Assembly (NCBI GenBank): GCA_034423115.1
Contig: DAOUJD010000058.1
Location: 1-64,000 of the forward strand
Length of the DNA: 64,000 nt
Direction: 5' to 3'
From: Bin87 sp034423115
GTDB taxonomy: Bacteria > Chloroflexota > Dehalococcoidia > Lucifugimonadales > UBA3495
The position numbers were made by a program, and so were the translations under genes. How positions within the stretch are numbered: the stretch's first letter is position 1; every line of letters begins with the position of its first letter. This document shows positions 32,842-41,778 of this stretch, one piece after another. The notes under the pieces were generated by a model. The model searched no databases and was not told where the DNA came from. It was given only the letters and a program-made list of their open reading frames with translations.

Positions 32842-33176
32842 CGACGCAGCCCTATCCGCCCGAACCGCTTTAATCCTGCGCTCGCCGCAGGATTTTTCCT
32901 GTCTGTCTGCCAACACAGTGCCATTCCAAAGTCGCCACACGCCCCGCTCATGGGGCGGAACGTCCGCCTCTGGCGGGAGCCTGTCGAACCACGAGCGTGC
33001 CCTTCGACCCGCCACAGGCGGACCTACGGCAGCTCAGGACGAACGGATAGACTTCAATCGCGCCACTTTGGAACGGCCTTGATGCCACCCCCGACGGCGT
33101 TGCCACGTTGCCCGCCCAATGACACAATGGGCGCGAGCTAACTGAACGAAATTCTCCAATCATAGGAGGCAAAACC
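32842..33176. other. intergenic spacer occupied by a MITE-like repeat
   Basis: This 335-base gap holds the repeat at 32916-33081 and, near its end, the ribosome binding site AGGAGG of the aldolase gene. No gene is seen. Confidence 0.6.
32916..33081. mobile_element. MITE-like element, older copy with symmetric insertions
   Basis: The ends CAGTGCCATTCCAAAGT (32916-32932) and ACTTTGGAACGGCCTTG (33065-33081) are imperfect inverted repeats matching those of the copy at 63827-63949. The inside shares CCGCTCATGG, GAGCCTGTCGAACCACGAGC and CTCAGGACGAACGG with that copy, but two inserts of about 22 and 24 bases, each with GTCCGCC or its complement GGCGGAC, sit at facing positions in the two arms. The flanks ctgccaaca and atgccaccc agree at six of nine positions, perhaps a decayed target duplication. 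Confidence 0.65.
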
Positions 33177-34037
33177 ATGCCCGCCACGCGTTACAACAAG
33201 GCCATCCAGCTTCTCGAAGAAGGCAAACCGGTATTCGGCACTGGCTTGATCTGGAACGGTAACTTCGACGAGATGATGTACTTCGCCGATTCCGACTACG
33301 ATATGGTCATGATCGAGATGGAGCACGAGGGGTTTTCATTCAACAACCTCCGCGCCTCGCTCCAGTTCCTCCTCAATCGCAAGCGTATCGCCGACGGCGG
33401 CGGGCTGCAGGCCGACCCGACCCCCGTGGTCCGCATCCCACCCAACACCCGCGAGACGAACCAGTGGATGATCAAGCAGACCCTGGACACCGGCGTGTAC
33501 GGTTTGATCCTGCCCCATCTGGACACTGTGGAAGGCGCAATGGCGGCGGTCCAGGCCGCTCGCTATCCCCAGGTGCCCGGCGTCGCCGACTTTGAGCCCC
33601 ATGGGGAACGCGGATGGTGGCAGCGCATCGCCCCCCGCTATTGGGGTCTCTCGGCTGCGGAATACTATGACGCCGCCGACGTTTGGCCCCTGGACCCGGA
33701 CGGAAACATCCTGCTCATGGGCATAGTGGAAGAACCCACCGGCGTCCAGAACCTGCCGGACATCCTGCGCCAAGTCAAAGGAATCGGAGCGATTTGGGCC
33801 GGCCCTGGCGACATGTCCGTCGCCATGGGACATCGGGGCAACGCCGGGCACCCCGAGGTTCAGGAGATGCTCCTGCGTATCCTCGCCACCTGCAAGGACG
33901 CGGGAGTGCCGTGCGCTACCGGTTGCACCGCGGCAGAAGTACCCATGCGCCTGGAACAGGGTTTCAGCATCATCATCACCGCTCCATCTCGATCCGCCGA
34001 CGGTCTCGCCGAAGGCCGCCGCCTGGCTGGTCGGTAA
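33177..34037 (+). CDS. HpcH/HpaI aldolase family protein
   Basis: The 286-residue protein matches the HpcH/HpaI aldolase / citrate-lyase beta family: KPVFGTGLIWNGNFDEMMYF, YDMVMIEMEHEGFSF, LDTGVYGLILPHLDTVEGAM and IWAGPGDMSVAMGHRG. These divalent-metal enzymes cleave or form 2-keto-4-hydroxy acids, often at the end of aromatic degradation. AGGAGG lies seven bases before ATG 33177. The substrate is unknown; nearby cupin and CMD genes (57724-59600) are consistent with aromatic catabolism. Confidence 0.88.
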   Translation: MPATRYNKAIQLLEEGKPVFGTGLIWNGNFDEMMYFADSDYDMVMIEMEHEGFSFNNLRASLQFLLNRKRIADGGGLQADPTPVVRIPPNTRETNQWMIKQTLDTGVYGLILPHLDTVEGAMAAVQAARYPQVPGVADFEPHGERGWWQRIAPRYWGLSAAEYYDAADVWPLDPDGNILLMGIVEEPTGVQNLPDILRQVKGIGAIWAGPGDMSVAMGHRGNAGHPEVQEMLLRILATCKDAGVPCATGCTAAEVPMRLEQGFSIIITAPSRSADGLAEGRRLAGR

Positions 34038-34054
34038 GCAAAAGCTTGCCGTTC

Positions 34055-34090
34055 CATAAAATTGGGGGCGGGTGAAAACCCGCCCCTATG
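34055..34090. terminator. bidirectional terminator
   Basis: GGGGCGGGT (34065-34073) pairs with ACCCGCCCC (34078-34086) around GAAA, with outer CCATA/TATGG arms. It separates the convergent aldolase (plus) and hflC (minus). The hairpin resembles other palindromes in the window such as 37464-37487. Confidence 0.65.
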
Positions 34091-34124
34091 GTTCGGTTTG
34101 CCGCACCGATTCCCGGCCAGGCTT

Positions 34125-35099
34125 TTAGTTGCTTGGATCTTTCGGCGCTAAGGGGCTGGCCAGGTAATCGAATAGCGGGGAGTCCGACGACAGTATGATC
34201 GTGTCCTGTTGTTGGATGATCGACTGGTAAGCCTCCATGCTGCGAAGGAATGCGAACAACTCGGGGTCGCGGTTCAACGAATCTGCCAGAATGTTGATGG
34301 CTTCGGCCTCGCCCTCACCGCGTATGCGGTTGGATTCCTGCTGAGCCACCGCCAGGATTACGTCTCGGTCGCGGTCGGTCGCGGCTCGAATCTTGCGGTC
34401 TTCCTCTTCACCCTCGGCGCGGAAACCCGCAGCGATACGGTTACGCTCAGCGCGCATCCTCGTATAAATGGAGGCGGTCACTGCCTCAGGGAAGTCGGCT
34501 CGCTTGATTCGCACGTCGATCATCTCGATACCGAAGTCCTCTCTTTGCGCTGTGTCCGCGTTGTCTCCGGTGATGCGTTGCACCTCCCGGAGCACCTCAT
34601 CGAGGATCTCGGTTCGGGTCTCCTGCGCTTCGACGAGCGGCAGGCCTTCCTCGTCCACCACCGGATTGTCGTCAGCGTCCCGCAACGGCCTGGCGCCAAT
34701 GATGTCGGTCCTGTCACGCAACGCCACGCGGTCGCGCAACGTCGATGTAACGATGTCGCCCAACCTGCTGCGCGCGTTGCTCTCGGTTTGTAGCGTCTTC
34801 CGGAACTGCACCGGGTCTGTGATCCGGTATCGTGCGTAGATGTCGATCACCAGGTTTTCCTTGTCCTGGTCTGGCATCGAAACCGGCGGCGCGTCAATCC
34901 GGAGGATCCGCTTGTCCAACCTGACCACGGTGTCCACGAAGGGCACTTTCACGTCAAGTCCGGGGGACAGCTTGGTTTTCACCACCTCTCCGAATCGGAG
35001 GATGATGACCTGTTCGGTAACGTCAACCACGTACAGCGATTGGCGCAGCAGCACCAACCCGACGATTATGACGATGGCAATGATGATTAGATTGCGCAT
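34125..35099 (-). CDS. hflC: HflC, FtsH-modulating SPFH protein
   Basis: The 324-residue protein begins with one membrane helix (LIIIAIVIIVGLVLL) and continues as an SPFH/band 7 domain: VVDVTEQVIILRFGEVVKTK, GLDVKVPFVDTVVRLDKRIL, with a long helical region (AQQESNRIRGEGEAEAINIL) near the end. HflC and HflK form a membrane complex that surrounds and modulates the FtsH protease. hflK lies 68 bases upstream on the same strand, and ftsH itself is 2.4 kb further on. Consistent with the standard length of about 330 residues. Confidence 0.92.
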   Translation of the reverse strand: MRNLIIIAIVIIVGLVLLRQSLYVVDVTEQVIILRFGEVVKTKLSPGLDVKVPFVDTVVRLDKRILRIDAPPVSMPDQDKENLVIDIYARYRITDPVQFRKTLQTESNARSRLGDIVTSTLRDRVALRDRTDIIGARPLRDADDNPVVDEEGLPLVEAQETRTEILDEVLREVQRITGDNADTAQREDFGIEMIDVRIKRADFPEAVTASIYTRMRAERNRIAAGFRAEGEEEDRKIRAATDRDRDVILAVAQQESNRIRGEGEAEAINILADSLNRDPELFAFLRSMEAYQSIIQQQDTIILSSDSPLFDYLASPLAPKDPSN

Positions 35100-35167
35100 G
35101 GGAGGGTTCTCCGGAACGGTGGAACTGTCAAGAACTCTGCGTCATTTGGCCCGCGACAGCGAACCTT

Positions 35168-36262
35168 CTAGGGATTCGGTCCTATCGGGGCAGGTATGAC
35201 ATTGCCGTTCTGTCCCAAAATGAGCACCGGTTCTGTTTCCGGCTCAACTATGATCTTGGAAACGCCGGGCAGCACCTGTTCCAGGGCTTCCAGGTACAGC
35301 CTTTGCCGGGTTACTTCCGGTGAGCTCTGGTATTCGTTCAGCACCGCGTCAAACCGTTGCGCTTCACCGGTCGCCGTTTCGATACGGGCTTGCCGGAACG
35401 CTTCGGCGGACTCGATGATCCGTTGAGCGTCACCGCGCGCCCTCGGGATCACGTCGGCTTCGTAGGCCAGGGCCTGGTTGATCCGCGTCTCTCGTTCTTG
35501 TCGTCCGCGCAGCACGTCGTCAAAGGCGTCGCGCACCTCTTCCGGCGCCTTCACGTCCTGCAACTGCACCGAAATCACCTCGATGCCAGCTCGATAGTCG
35601 TCCATGATCGCTTGTAGCCGTTCCCGCGTGTCGGTTTCGACCTGTTCACGACCCCGCACCAGCACGTCGTCGATAGATCGCTGCCCGACCACGAGGCGCA
35701 ACGCCGCTTCCGCTCCATCCTTCAGGGTCCGCCCGTCCGGCTGACCCTCCGGGATGAGTCGGATCTGCTCTCCCGGATCGTCAACATTGAACAGGAAGTT
35801 ATTCAGGTTGCTGATGCGGTATTGCACCACCATCTGCACGTCAACGATGTTCAGGTCGCCAGAAATCATCAGCGCTTCGTCCAGGAACGGAGTGTTCACC
35901 GACGCTTCGTTGGATCGGAAACCCAACTCCATACGACGGGTTTCGGTGACCAGCACGACGTCCCGTTTCCCAACGGGAGAGGGCCACCACCATTGCAGAC
36001 CTTCTTCGGCTATGGGGTCGCCCGTGACTGCTCCGAACAGTCGCAGCGCGGCGTTCTCACCAGGGCTGATGGTGTACACGCCGGTGGCGGCCCAAATCAC
36101 TATGATGAGCGCTATCACCGCCAGGATGATGATGCCCAAGTTTCCGCCGCCCAATCGTCCGCCGCCACCGCCGAATATTCCGCGGATGCGACCGAATATT
36201 TGGTCCATATCGAATTCGGGCTGTCTGGGTGGCTGCTGTTGCCCGCCGCCGGGTGAAAACAT
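35168..36262 (-). CDS. hflK: HflK, FtsH-modulating SPFH protein
   Basis: The 364-residue protein has the HflK layout: a glycine/glutamine-rich start (SPGGGQQQPPRQPEF), a membrane helix (NLGIIILAVIALIIVIWAA), then a band 7 domain (GVYTISPGENAALRLFGAV, RRMELGFRSNE) and a helical stalk with IPRARGDAQRIIESAEAF. It pairs with HflC downstream to regulate FtsH at the membrane. No ATPase sites are expected or seen. Confidence 0.93.
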   Translation of the reverse strand: MFSPGGGQQQPPRQPEFDMDQIFGRIRGIFGGGGGRLGGGNLGIIILAVIALIIVIWAATGVYTISPGENAALRLFGAVTGDPIAEEGLQWWWPSPVGKRDVVLVTETRRMELGFRSNEASVNTPFLDEALMISGDLNIVDVQMVVQYRISNLNNFLFNVDDPGEQIRLIPEGQPDGRTLKDGAEAALRLVVGQRSIDDVLVRGREQVETDTRERLQAIMDDYRAGIEVISVQLQDVKAPEEVRDAFDDVLRGRQERETRINQALAYEADVIPRARGDAQRIIESAEAFRQARIETATGEAQRFDAVLNEYQSSPEVTRQRLYLEALEQVLPGVSKIIVEPETEPVLILGQNGNVIPAPIGPNP

Positions 36263-36495
36263 GTGGATGAGTCCTTTCTGTTTTACGAACTTCCGCTGAA
36301 AACAGAGTTATCGTTGTGATCGCTACGCCATTGACCGAATCCAACCCAACGTCGGGAACGTCCGCGAACCGTAGCCGCGATAGTATAACACCATCACCGT
36401 GCCGTTTGGTTTATAATCCTCCGGACCGTTCCGGCGGCATATTTCGTTCACGATGTTACCTGATTCCGTCAAACCGAGTGGACGGAGGCCCGGCA

Positions 36496-36813
36496 ATGAC
36501 GACTCCAATACAGCTTTCCCCCAACTATTCTGAACCAAGCAAGCAACCCCAGGGCATAACCGTCAAGACCGGCCCAGACATGGCGCGGGTTCAGGTCACT
36601 TGCCCTCACCAAAGCGGGCTCATCTATGTGGTCCCCGGCGAACGCAGTTGGGTCTGTACCGATGATCTGCGGCCGGCCCATGCAATCGCCGGATTCTTCC
36701 GAGAGCTAATTGCCCTCAAGGACCCCCGAGTGGAATCGCTTATGCAGCAATGGGGGCTCTATTACCGCAGCCTTCCTTTGGATTCGGAGGCTGAGGGCAG
36801 CACGGAGGCGTAA
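36496..36813 (+). CDS. hypothetical protein
   Basis: A 105-residue protein starts at ATG 36496; GGAGG lies eight bases upstream. It reads TTPIQLSPNYSEPSKQPQG, then GPDMARVQVTCPHQSGLIYV, PGERSWVCTDDLRP and IAGFFRELIALKDPRVES. Two cysteines and a histidine (CPHQ, WVC) might bind metal, but no family is recognised. It is followed 43 bases later by a membrane protein and may share its transcript. Confidence 0.6.
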   Translation: MTTPIQLSPNYSEPSKQPQGITVKTGPDMARVQVTCPHQSGLIYVVPGERSWVCTDDLRPAHAIAGFFRELIALKDPRVESLMQQWGLYYRSLPLDSEAEGSTEA

Positions 36814-36855
36814 ATCCCCAATCTCGATTCCGCTCCTCCTGAATGACGACCCACC

Positions 36856-37461
36856 ATGATGTTCAGGACTCAATCTCCGTCGCTGGCATTCTGGGTTGCG
36901 GTAACCCTGAAGATCGTTCTGATTGGCCTGCTGGCGTTTGGCGCCTTTTCCGGCCTCCAGCAATTCGAAGGCAAGGCGTTTCTCTGGCGTTTGATCACCT
37001 ATCCCGTCGGCGCGTTAGCGGTGCCGATCTGTTGGCTGGCATTTGCGCGCAAATCGCCGTTCCCCTACGTGGCAGACATCCTGCTCACCCTGCCCTTCCT
37101 GGTGGACACCGGCGGCAACTCCCTGGATCTCTACGACACCGTTGAATGGTGGGATGACGCCAACCATTTCGTAAACTGGGCGCTGCTTTCCGGCGCGGTC
37201 GCCGCGCTCATGGTTCGAGTAAAAGCGCGGTCGCGTGAAACCATCGGATTGGTGGTCGGGTTCGGCGCGGTTACGGCAATCCTGTGGGAAATCGCTGAGT
37301 ATTATGCGTTCATTCGCGCGTCGCCCGAACTTGCCGCCGCTTACACCGACACTTTGGGTGACCTGGGCCTGGGCTTGGCCGGCTCCATATTCGTCGGCTT
37401 GGTCGCGGCCGTCCTGTCGCAGCAACGACGGTCAAGATCATCCAATTCGCCGGACCAATGA
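36856..37461 (+). CDS. multipass membrane protein, DUF2238/YjdF-like
   Basis: The 201-residue protein has about five or six membrane segments (residues 12-32, 45-63, 72-88, 108-122, 130-148, 172-190). YDTVEWWDDANHFVNW and AILWEIAEYYAF followed by DTLGDLGLGLAGS resemble the conserved D-x-x-x-H, WE and DT-x-D-x-x-x-G motifs of the DUF2238/YjdF group. Function is unknown. It converges on ftsH, with a perfect palindromic terminator between them. Confidence 0.7.
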   Translation: MMFRTQSPSLAFWVAVTLKIVLIGLLAFGAFSGLQQFEGKAFLWRLITYPVGALAVPICWLAFARKSPFPYVADILLTLPFLVDTGGNSLDLYDTVEWWDDANHFVNWALLSGAVAALMVRVKARSRETIGLVVGFGAVTAILWEIAEYYAFIRASPELAAAYTDTLGDLGLGLAGSIFVGLVAAVLSQQRRSRSSNSPDQ

Positions 37462-37463
37462 AA

Positions 37464-37487
37464 AGGGCGGGTCAATTGACCCGCCCT
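37464..37487. terminator. perfect palindrome, bidirectional terminator
   Basis: AGGGCGGGTCAA and its exact complement TTGACCCGCCCT form a 24-base palindrome, with AAA on its left side. It lies between the stop of the membrane protein (37461) and the end of ftsH (37515). It matches the style of other short palindromes here. Confidence 0.65.
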
Positions 37488-37514
37488 GGGTGGCTCAAGT
37501 TTACGCGAAAGCCG

Positions 37515-39512
37515 TCAGTCGTCAGCGGATGATCCACCCTGGATGGGGTCGCTGGAGCTAGTGCTGGCGAAGGACGGCGCCGGATTCGGCAGAGGATCGC
37601 CCTGTGATACCGGAGGGGCCGGCGGCGCGTATGGCGACTGCGGAGCAGGGGTTGGCTCCACCGGTTCGGGCTCAGTCCCGGGCATTTCATCGTTGAACAA
37701 ACCAACGAGAGCGTCGCCCGAGATGGCCTCGTGCTCGATCAGGTATTCCGCCACCTGCACCAACTTGGGCTTGTAGTCGATCAGCACTTCCTGGGCTTGC
37801 CGATAGGCGCTGTGAATCAGGTGGCGTACTTCGACGTCGATCTCTTCCGCGATCTTGTCGCCGTAGTCCCGCTCTTCGTTCAACTCACGACCCAGGAACA
37901 CCAACTCCTCGCGCTTTCCGAAGGTGCGGGGCCCCAGGCTGGCCGACATTCCGTACCGCTTGACCATGCCCAGCGCGGTCTTGGTAGCCCGTTCGATGTC
38001 GTTGCTCGCGCCGGTGGTCACCTCGTCGAATATCAACTCCTCGGCGACCCGGCCGCCCATCATAACGGCCAGCATGTCCTGGAACTGGTTTTTAGTCCAC
38101 AGGTAGCGGTCCTCCTCAGGGAGCAACGTAGTGTGACCCCCCATGTTCCCGCGCGACACGATGCTGATCTTGTGGACTCGGTCGGCGTGCGGCAGATGCC
38201 ACGCAACCAGTGCGTGCCCGGCTTCGTGGTACGCGGTCATCTCCTTTTCGCGTTGATTGATCACGCGGCTCTTGCGTTCCGGTCCGGCGATCACGCGCTC
38301 GATGGCTTCTTCGAAGTCCTGCATGAAGATGCTGGACTGGTTCTTGCGGGCCGCCAGGAGCGCCGCCTCGTTCACCAGGTTCGACAAGTCGGCCCCACTG
38401 AAACCGGGCGTCTCGCGGGCGACCACATCGACCTTGATTTCGTTGGACAACGGCTTTCCCGCCACGTGCACTTTCAGGATCGCCTCACGACCGGCCACGT
38501 CGGGCAGATCAAGCGTGACCCTACGGTCAAAACGTCCCGGGCGCAGCAGCGCCGGGTCTAGGATGTCAGGCCGGTTGGTGGCGGCAATCACGATGATGTT
38601 CGTGTTCGTTTCGAACCCGTCCATCTCGACCAGTATCTGGTTCAGCGTCTGTTCGCGCTCGTCGTGCCCGCCGCCCAGTCCCGCGCCCCGATGGCGGCCC
38701 ACTGCGTCGATTTCATCCACGAACATAATGCACGGGGCGTTGCGCTTGGCCTGCTCGAACAGGTCGCGGACGCGCGCGGCTCCCACCCCGACGAACATCT
38801 CGACAAACTCGCTGCCGGAAATGTGGAAGAAAGGCACACCCGCCTCGCCGGCTACGGCGCGCGCCAGCAGGGTCTTACCGGTGCCAGGCGGTCCCACCAG
38901 GAGCACGCCCTTGGGGATCCGCGCGCCCAGTTGTAGGAAACGCTCAGGGTACTTCAGGAATTCGACCACTTCCTCCAATTCCGCTTTCGCCTCGTCCACC
39001 CCCGCCACGTCGCTGAACGTGACCGATGGCCGGTTGAAGGGCATCATGCGGGCGCGGCTGCGGCCAAAGCTCATCGTCTGATTGTTGGAGCCCTGCGCCT
39101 GGCGCATCATCAGGAGGATCAGTCCGCCGAAGAATATCAACGGCAGGAAGTTCAGCAGGATACCGAACACGCTGCCGAACCCGCTGGACCCCTTGTATTC
39201 GACGTCCGGAGATGATGGGCCGTCCAGCGCCCCATGGTCGGAGAGCAACTGAATCAGATCGGTATTCTTCCCGATTCGGCTGGAATATTTGACCATCTCC
39301 CCGCCGCTGCCGGACTGGGGTATGACGGTCAATTTCTCGCCGTCCACGATAATTTGTTTGATCTGTCCGCCTCTGGACTGATCCAGCACCTGTTTCAACG
39401 ACATCTGTTCGCTGCTGCCGAAGCTCGGAATCAGCGTGTAAAAGATGACGATCACACCGATGATGATCAGAAGGTAGATGAGGCTGTTACGAACCCAGCG
39501 ATTGTTGGTCAT
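37515..39512 (-). CDS. ftsH: ATP-dependent zinc metalloprotease FtsH
   Basis: The 665-residue protein has two N-terminal membrane helices (about 10-28 and 115-137) around an external domain. The AAA module has Walker A GPPGTGKT (207-214), Walker B IMFVDEIDA (262-270) and the second region of homology RPGRFDRRV. The peptidase zinc motif is HEAGH (429-433). It degrades misfolded and short-lived membrane and cytoplasmic proteins. The tail past residue 610 is proline-rich and probably disordered, longer than in E. coli. A near-consensus promoter lies at 39580-39608. HflK and HflC are encoded nearby on the same strand. Confidence 0.97.
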   Translation of the reverse strand: MTNNRWVRNSLIYLLIIIGVIVIFYTLIPSFGSSEQMSLKQVLDQSRGGQIKQIIVDGEKLTVIPQSGSGGEMVKYSSRIGKNTDLIQLLSDHGALDGPSSPDVEYKGSSGFGSVFGILLNFLPLIFFGGLILLMMRQAQGSNNQTMSFGRSRARMMPFNRPSVTFSDVAGVDEAKAELEEVVEFLKYPERFLQLGARIPKGVLLVGPPGTGKTLLARAVAGEAGVPFFHISGSEFVEMFVGVGAARVRDLFEQAKRNAPCIMFVDEIDAVGRHRGAGLGGGHDEREQTLNQILVEMDGFETNTNIIVIAATNRPDILDPALLRPGRFDRRVTLDLPDVAGREAILKVHVAGKPLSNEIKVDVVARETPGFSGADLSNLVNEAALLAARKNQSSIFMQDFEEAIERVIAGPERKSRVINQREKEMTAYHEAGHALVAWHLPHADRVHKISIVSRGNMGGHTTLLPEEDRYLWTKNQFQDMLAVMMGGRVAEELIFDEVTTGASNDIERATKTALGMVKRYGMSASLGPRTFGKREELVFLGRELNEERDYGDKIAEEIDVEVRHLIHSAYRQAQEVLIDYKPKLVQVAEYLIEHEAISGDALVGLFNDEMPGTEPEPVEPTPAPQSPYAPPAPPVSQGDPLPNPAPSFASTSSSDPIQGGSSADD

Positions 39513-39579
39513 GGCATCCCTGCGCAGTGGGTGATTCGGCCGGCATGAGCCCCGTTTGGCGACCGCAAATTACACTATC

Positions 39580-39608
39580 ATATTAGCGGCGCGTTGTTGA
39601 AATTGCAA
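39580..39608 (-). promoter_or_regulatory. promoter of ftsH
   Basis: On the minus strand TTGCAA (39608-39603) and TAATAT (39585-39580) are separated by 17 bases, a good sigma-70-type pair. Transcription would begin near 39572, about 60 bases before the ftsH ATG at 39512. Confidence 0.65.
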
Positions 39609-39745
39609 AAATCTAGTTTGACCGGTTATCCGGTGTCTTTTCGACCGGCTTGGGCACGGATCGGGGCGATTTACGAGACCGTGATCCTTGCCACCGCCAC
39701 CGGAAAGTGGCAACCTCGCGCCACCGCATCCCAGGAGGTCTCATA

Positions 39746-40756
39746 TTGACTTACGAACAACTCCCGCGAGTGTATTTGTTTGGCACCGGCGGAACTATCT
39801 CCTTCGTATCCGAGTCTCGTACCGATTTCTCCAACTACAGCTATCAGGGGCGCCAACTCACCATTCAGGAGATGCTGGCTCGAGTGCCTGAAGCCCATGA
39901 CCTCGCCGAGGTCTTGCCGGAGCAGGTCATCAACGTCGGCAGTACCGAAGTTTACCCCAACCACTGGCTCACCTTGGCCAATCGCATCAACGAGCAATTC
40001 TCCACCGACGATTCGGCGTCTGGAGTTGCCGTCACGCATGGGACAGCCACCTTGGAGGAGACGGCCTATTTCCTCAACCTCACGGTGCTGGATACTCGGC
40101 CCGTGGTCGTCACCGGCGCGATGCGCCCCCCATCTGCCATGGGAACCGATGCAGACAACAACCTGATGGATGCCATCCGTATTGCCGCATCGCCTAACTC
40201 GACCGGACGCGGCGCCCTGGTGGTTCTGAACAACGAGATCCAATCCGCTCGCGACGTAACCAAAACGGACTCGTACCGCGTCGAGACTTTCCAGTCTGGC
40301 CACATGGGATTCCTCGGTTACGCCGATTCCGATGGCCAGATCGTCTATTACCGACGACCTGATCGCCGACATACCGCCGATTCGGAATTCGACCTGTCTG
40401 GCGTCGACGAGCTACCGCAGGTCGAGATTGCCTACGCGTACGCTGGGGTCAGCGCCGTTGTTATCGATGCGTTGGTGGAGGCTGGTGTGAACGGCATTGT
40501 CGCCGCCGGCTTGGGGAGCGGAGGCTCGCCCGCTCCATTCATGGCGGCCTTGCGTCGCGCCATCTCTGCCGGCATCCCGGTGGTGATCTCCACGCAGGTG
40601 AGCACGGGACGGGTGCTGCAAACCCGCAGGTTCGTCGAGGAAGGCTACATCGTCGCCGACAATCTCCACCCCAAGAAAGCCCGCATTCTCCTCATGTTGG
40701 GCTTGACCAGAACTTCGGACCCTGCCGAACTCCAAAGGATGATGCTGGAATACTGA
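39746..40756 (+). CDS. asparaginase-family protein with altered active site
   Basis: The 336-residue protein fits the bacterial asparaginase fold: YLFGTGGTISFVSES with the nucleophilic threonine (Thr17), THGTATLEETAYFLNLTV, ALVVLNNEIQSARDVTKT with the conserved lysine (about Lys173), then GLGSGGSPAPFMAALRRA. In the usual H-G-T-D-T motif the aspartate is alanine here (HGTAT, Ala101), which removes a residue that contacts the substrate amino group and takes part in catalysis. It may be inactive or act on a different substrate. The start is TTG 39746, chosen for GGAGGT six bases ahead; no ATG is suitable. Confidence 0.8.
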   Translation: MTYEQLPRVYLFGTGGTISFVSESRTDFSNYSYQGRQLTIQEMLARVPEAHDLAEVLPEQVINVGSTEVYPNHWLTLANRINEQFSTDDSASGVAVTHGTATLEETAYFLNLTVLDTRPVVVTGAMRPPSAMGTDADNNLMDAIRIAASPNSTGRGALVVLNNEIQSARDVTKTDSYRVETFQSGHMGFLGYADSDGQIVYYRRPDRRHTADSEFDLSGVDELPQVEIAYAYAGVSAVVIDALVEAGVNGIVAAGLGSGGSPAPFMAALRRAISAGIPVVISTQVSTGRVLQTRRFVEEGYIVADNLHPKKARILLMLGLTRTSDPAELQRMMLEY

Positions 40757-40860
40757 TCGTCAACGGTGGTGGCCGATGATCGACAGATCAAGGTGGCGTA
40801 GCGCCTGAGGCATCTTCTCAATGGCGACGGCCCCGAGGCGCCTATTTCGACGGTAAACAT

Positions 40861-41778
40861 ATGCAGTACGGAGTAATTCTGCCCAATGTGGGCCCCATGG
40901 CCCGGATCGACATTCTGTCGGAACTCGCCCGGGAGGTCGAAGCCCAGGGATTTCGGGGCATCTTCCTCAGCGATCATGTTGCGCTGCCAACCGAACTGCG
41001 GTCCGCCTACCCTTATCGTTCGGACGGAAGATTCCCCTTGACGTCGTCGGACCCCATTCTCGAACCAATCACCGCGCTATCCTATCTAGCCGCAGTTACC
41101 AACCACGTGCATTTGGGTTTCAGCGTGCTGGTCCTGCCGTACCGTCACCCGGTTTTGAACGCGAAGATGCTGGCAACTCTGGACGTGATGTCCGGCGGCC
41201 GCCTCATCGTCGGCGCCGGAGTCGGTTGGATGAAAGAGGAGTTCGACGCGTTGGACTCCGATTTCGACGCCCGGGGCAATTTGACCGACGAGCATATCGC
41301 CGTCCTGCGCGCCCTGTGGAACGATGCCAACCCGAATGTCGGCGGTTCCCATTATTCCGTGCCCGGAGTGCAGATCTCGCCGCGACCGGTTCAGCAGCCT
41401 CGCCCGCCGATCTGGACCGGTGGCATCACCGCGCCGGCATTGCGTCGGGCCGCCGGTTTGGGAGATGGATGGCACGGCGTGCGGCAGTCCCCGGCCGACG
41501 TGACGCGCGTGAAGGCTCGGATCAGCGAACTGCGCGCGCAAAAAGGCATGACGATGGACGGTTACACGATGTCCCTCCGTGCCGGCGTCGACGTCACCGA
41601 AGAAACGCTCAACGGCTCAGGGAGGACTCCCCTGCGCGGCTCGCTCGATCAGATCGCGGCGGACCTTGGAGCTTACGCGGACGCCGGACTTGATTACCTG
41701 GTGCTGGAGCCTCGTGCAGAATCTCCCGAGCGTTTCGTCGCTCAGTTGGGCCTGTTCCAGGGTGTAAGCAAGCCGTAA
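40861..41778 (+). CDS. LLM class F420-type oxidoreductase
   Basis: The 305-residue protein resembles F420-dependent members of the luciferase-like family: MQYGVILPNVGPMARIDILS, GFRGIFLSDHVALPTE, VHLGFSVLVLPYRHPVLNAK, SGGRLIVGAGVGWMKEEFDA and RPPIWTGGITAPALRRAAGL. Such enzymes use reduced flavin or F420 for hydride transfer or oxygenation. It is convergent with, and abuts, the short-chain dehydrogenase at 41779. Whether the cofactor is F420 or FMN is not certain from sequence. Confidence 0.87.
   Translation: MQYGVILPNVGPMARIDILSELAREVEAQGFRGIFLSDHVALPTELRSAYPYRSDGRFPLTSSDPILEPITALSYLAAVTNHVHLGFSVLVLPYRHPVLNAKMLATLDVMSGGRLIVGAGVGWMKEEFDALDSDFDARGNLTDEHIAVLRALWNDANPNVGGSHYSVPGVQISPRPVQQPRPPIWTGGITAPALRRAAGLGDGWHGVRQSPADVTRVKARISELRAQKGMTMDGYTMSLRAGVDVTEETLNGSGRTPLRGSLDQIAADLGAYADAGLDYLVLEPRAESPERFVAQLGLFQGVSKP

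Noticed and set aside
37464..37487. CRISPR-like or phage att palindrome
   Set aside because: A single copy between convergent genes; a terminator explains it. No CRISPR array (regular repeats and spacers) was seen anywhere in the window.
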